This document shows positions 5,473 through 7,203 of a stretch of DNA of 7,203 bases, in pieces (within the stretch, counting starts at the first letter, position 1; each line of letters opens with the position of its first letter). Made by a program: the position numbers and the translations under genes. Below the pieces are notes generated by a model. It did no database searches and had not been told where the DNA came from. It saw only the letters and a list, made by a program, of their open reading frames with translations. The DNA lies in assembly GCA_003243865.1 (NCBI GenBank), contig QHBQ01000366.1, forward strand, positions 1 through 7,203, in the 5' to 3' direction. The stretch is from Candidatus Chloroheliales bacterium (GTDB taxonomy: Bacteria > Chloroflexota > Chloroflexia > QHBQ01).

Positions 5473-6100
5473 GGTTCTGCTTGCGTAGCGCGGCCTCAAG
5501 CTCCTGCTGGCGGGTGATCAGGGTTAGGTCGCCGCGAGTGCGCTCCAGCACGCCGCGGGCCAGGTCGGTGTTGCGGCGAAGTCCGTTGGTGATGGCGTCG
5601 GGGTAATCCACTGTCACCAGCAGGCTGTAGACATCCTCCATCAGCGCCAGCAACTCCTCGCAGCGGGCCAGATTGCCACCATGTCGCACAATGTCGAGGA
5701 TGTAGCGGCGCAACTCGCCGCTCATCTCGCCCAGCCCGTTCAGGTAGGGCGCGGCTTCCACCCCTACAGCGATATGGTCGGGCAACTCGTCGCCGTGAAT
5801 CGCCGCGTAGGTCAGCCGCGCCTCGGCATACTCCTTCTGCGCGTCCTGTACATAGCCCGCCCAGTAGAGGTCGGGGTAGCGGCTGATTAGCTGCTCACGG
5901 GTTGCATTGATGACCGCGCCCGCCTGGTTCAGCAGTTGCTCGGCTGCCGCAAAGTCGCCACGATGCACCGCGCGGATGGCGTTGGCGCAGTGGCGGATGC
6001 CCGCCCGCGAGTCGGACAGCGCCCGCTCCCGCGCCGCGTTCTTCTCCTCGAAGGTCGCGGTAATCGCCTCGCCAATCTGCTGTACGCGGTTGCCTTGCAT
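5465..6100 (-). CDS. translin-family protein, putative RNA-binding protein or RNase
   Basis: The 211-residue, all-helical protein follows the prokaryotic translin/TRAX pattern: AREKAL-like helix (AARERAL, 23-29), AIRAVHRGD (41-49), YPDLYWAGYVQDA (75-87), KEYAEA (89-94), GELRR (128-132), DYPDAITNGLRR (165-176) and ERTRGDLTL (186-194). In eukaryotic C3PO the TRAX nuclease acids lie in QEYxEA and in D-x-x-x-E just before the GELxR arginine. The equivalents here are E90, E93, E125 and E129, so the acidic set is kept with Glu for Asp at one place. RNase activity is therefore plausible but inferred. I chose the ATG at 6100 over a GTG at 6133 because the longer start runs up against the palindromic repeat and adds no family-like sequence. 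A G-rich stretch lies about seven bases upstream. The gene lies 66 bp after the DedA gene and overlaps the next gene, forming an operon. Confidence 0.87.
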   Translation of the reverse strand: MQGNRVQQIGEAITATFEEKNAARERALSDSRAGIRHCANAIRAVHRGDFAAAEQLLNQAGAVINATREQLISRYPDLYWAGYVQDAQKEYAEARLTYAAIHGDELPDHIAVGVEAAPYLNGLGEMSGELRRYILDIVRHGGNLARCEELLALMEDVYSLLVTVDYPDAITNGLRRNTDLARGVLERTRGDLTLITRQQELEAALRKQNHE

Positions 6101-6135
6101 CGGTGCGCCCCCAGGTGGATGTAGAAACTTCACCA

Positions 6136-6159
6136 GGGCGGGCGGCAGCCCGCCCCTAC
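6136..6159. repeat. GTAGGGG-family palindrome, copy 4
   Basis: On the minus strand this is GTAGGGG followed by an 8-bp perfect stem, GGGCGGGC (6136-6143) with GCCCGCCC (6148-6155), loop GGCA. It sits between the DedA stop and the translin-family start. In the operon transcript it would form a very stable hairpin, possibly protecting or separating the upstream message. Confidence 0.7.
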
Positions 6160-6166
6160 AGAAAGG

Positions 6167-6964
6167 CTACTTCTTGATCCCACTCTGCGTCTCGTCCTGC
6201 TGCTCCTGAGCAATGTCCTGCTTCAGCCTGGCAGCCTCAGCGGCGCTGATCTTGCCAGTCTGCTCATCCCGCTGCTCCTGGGCAATATCGTGCTTCACTT
6301 CTTCGGCGTAGTAGTCAACCCCCTCCGCTTTCGCCTTCCGCCGCCCCTGAATCTGGCGGTAGACGAAGTAGATGATTGCTAGCAGGATGATGGCAAGGAT
6401 CGGATAGTCGAGCCACTTCCAATCGCGGCGGAAGTTTGCCCAATTCGCTCCCGCGCTATAGCCAATCCATGCCAGCGCCGCCGACCAGATGAATGAGCCG
6501 AGTAGGGTGAAAATGGCGAACTTGGGCAGGTTCATTCTGGCGATGCCCGCAGGCAGCGAGATGAAGGTGCGGATGACTGGCAGCAGCCTTGAGAAGAAGG
6601 CGGTGGCCTCACCGTATTTGGCAAAGAACCGCTCCGATTGGTACAAATGGTGTTCGTTGAGCAGAATGTAGCGGCCCCAGCGCATGATTAGGGGTCTGCC
6701 GCCATAGTAACCGACCGCGTAGGCGACCAGCGAACCAATCAGGCAGCCGATTGCGCCGAACAGCCCGCCCAGCAGCATCGTTTGCAGTAGGCTCGCGCCC
6801 ACCGCCTGGCCGAGGAACCAGCCCGCCAGCGGCATGATCAACTCGCTGGGGATGGGGATACACGCGCTTTCAATCGCCATCGCGACCACTACCCCCACCC
6901 AGCCGATATTCTGGTATAGCGTCTGCGCAAAGCTGACGATTGCATCTTCGAGACCTTGTGGCAA
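6167..6964 (-). CDS. DedA-family membrane protein with charged C-terminal tail
   Basis: DedA (SNARE-associated/VTT) proteins are inner-membrane proteins linked to undecaprenyl-phosphate or phospholipid flipping and to membrane potential. Of 265 residues, about 1-205 hold the fold: hydrophobic stretches near 21-50, 58-86, 148-172 and 186-204, the IPIPSE motif (36-41) with E32 and E41, and FFSRLLPVIRTFISLPAGI (123-141). Its R126 and R132 have the spacing of the two essential arginines in E. coli YqjA. The start is a TTG at 6964 with GAGGGAG (6971-6977) six bases upstream; the next ATG would cut into the first helix. The hydrophilic tail (206-265) is rich in Lys, Glu and Gln and repeats a DIAQEQxDE unit 24 residues apart. 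It leads the operon with the translin-family and small membrane genes. The substrate is unknown. Confidence 0.92.
   Translation of the reverse strand: MPQGLEDAIVSFAQTLYQNIGWVGVVVAMAIESACIPIPSELIMPLAGWFLGQAVGASLLQTMLLGGLFGAIGCLIGSLVAYAVGYYGGRPLIMRWGRYILLNEHHLYQSERFFAKYGEATAFFSRLLPVIRTFISLPAGIARMNLPKFAIFTLLGSFIWSAALAWIGYSAGANWANFRRDWKWLDYPILAIILLAIIYFVYRQIQGRRKAKAEGVDYYAEEVKHDIAQEQRDEQTGKISAAEAARLKQDIAQEQQDETQSGIKK
6192..6298 (-). repeat. 72-bp-offset duplication in the DedA tail
   Basis: Bases 6192-6226 and 6264-6298 match at 29 of 35 positions with an offset of 72 bp (24 codons). They encode the repeated DIAQEQxDE (226-234 and 250-258) and the Lys before it. The tail appears to have grown by tandem duplication of a charged helical unit. 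Confidence 0.65.
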
Positions 6965-7035
6965 ATCTTTCTCCCTCTATGATAGAACTTATCTTGTCTC
7001 CTCTGGTAGTCCCAGATTTGTTGCAAAGCCAGCTA

Positions 7036-7060
7036 GGGCGCAATGAATTTGCGCCCCTAC
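7036..7060. repeat. GTAGGGG-family palindrome, copy 5
   Basis: On the minus strand GTAGGGG leads into an 8-bp perfect stem, GGGCGCAA (7036-7043) with TTGCGCCC (7049-7056), loop TGAAT. It lies in the DedA leader and faces copy 6 in the opposite orientation about 25 bases away. Confidence 0.7.
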
Positions 7061-7085
7061 GAGCGCGAAACCCCTATGGAGCCAT

Positions 7086-7109
7086 GTAGGGGCGTGATTT
7101 ATCACGCCC
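7086..7109. repeat. GTAGGGG-family palindrome, copy 6
   Basis: GTAGGGG (7086-7092) leads into a 9-bp perfect stem, GGGCGTGAT (7090-7098) with ATCACGCCC (7101-7109). It is oriented head to head with copy 5, so the pair brackets 7061-7085 and could fold as one larger structure in the DedA leader. Confidence 0.7.
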
Positions 7110-7158
7110 AGCGGCCTTTGCAACCGCTCTACTGGTAGGTCGGTCAGGATCGCGGCAG

Positions 7159-7167
7159 ATTATACCA
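7159..7167 (-). promoter_or_regulatory. extended -10 promoter upstream of the DedA operon
   Basis: The minus strand reads TGGTATAAT (7167 to 7159), a perfect -10 with an extended TGn. It is the same nonamer as in the promoter at 2045-2053. No good -35 is seen at 17 or 18 bases, which extended -10 promoters tolerate. Transcription would start near 7152, giving a leader of about 190 nt that carries palindromes 6 and 5. A TATCAT at 6984-6979 closer to the gene has no -35 and is a weaker candidate. Confidence 0.5.
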
Positions 7168-7203
7168 TATGCCGCCCGCTTACGCTACTTCTCCCGCTCA
7201 CGT

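Noticed and set aside
5760..5775. CACCCCTACAG inside the translin-family gene as a seventh GTAGGGG repeat.
   Set aside because: It lacks the paired stem and lies within conserved coding sequence, so it is a chance match.

Overview
The window looks like a bacterial chromosome segment, most plausibly from the Chloroflexota (Chloroflexia, Roseiflexus-like). That is an inference. It rests on GC-rich housekeeping genes, a prokaryotic translin-family gene next to a DedA gene, and a dense scatter of short GTAGGGGCG...CGCCC palindromes between genes. No rRNA, tRNA, CRISPR array or transposase gene is visible.

Left part (1-2026): a possible broken start of an MFS transporter, bracketed by a 13-bp inverted repeat, then a regulatory stretch with a good sigma70-type promoter and a small palindromic repeat element. 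Next comes an M17 leucyl aminopeptidase gene (pepA, +) ending at a clear hairpin terminator. This PepA has Lys where the family signature has a metal-binding Glu (NTDAKGR instead of NTDAEGR), so it may be catalytically dead or altered.

Middle (2025-3924): a compact two-gene operon (+) with its own extended -10 promoter and hairpin terminator. It encodes an ABC/RecF-like AAA ATPase and, 3 bp downstream, a small protein that resembles DUF4276 and has TOPRIM-like acidic motifs. Its base composition is visibly more AT-rich than both neighbours, which suggests horizontal acquisition. An overcoming-lysogenization-defect (OLD)-like or AbiL/PARIS-like ATPase plus TOPRIM effector is the best working model, so this is the main candidate for an undescribed defence system. 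The function is inferred, not shown.

Junction (3931-4164): two small fold-back elements side by side. One is about 114 bp with 19-nt terminal inverted repeats and an 8-bp flanking direct repeat. The other is about 101 bp with 13-nt inverted ends and supplies the last codons and stop of the degV gene.

Right part (4079-7203, all on the - strand, transcribed right to left): a DedA-family membrane protein (TTG start), a translin-family putative RNA-binding protein or RNase, a small protein overlapping it by 8 bp that combines a Cas4-like N-terminal motif with a membrane anchor, and, after a repeat-rich gap, a DegV-family fatty-acid-binding protein. The first three look like one operon driven from a promoter near 7160. 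The gap before degV holds six tandem heptamers and two hairpins.
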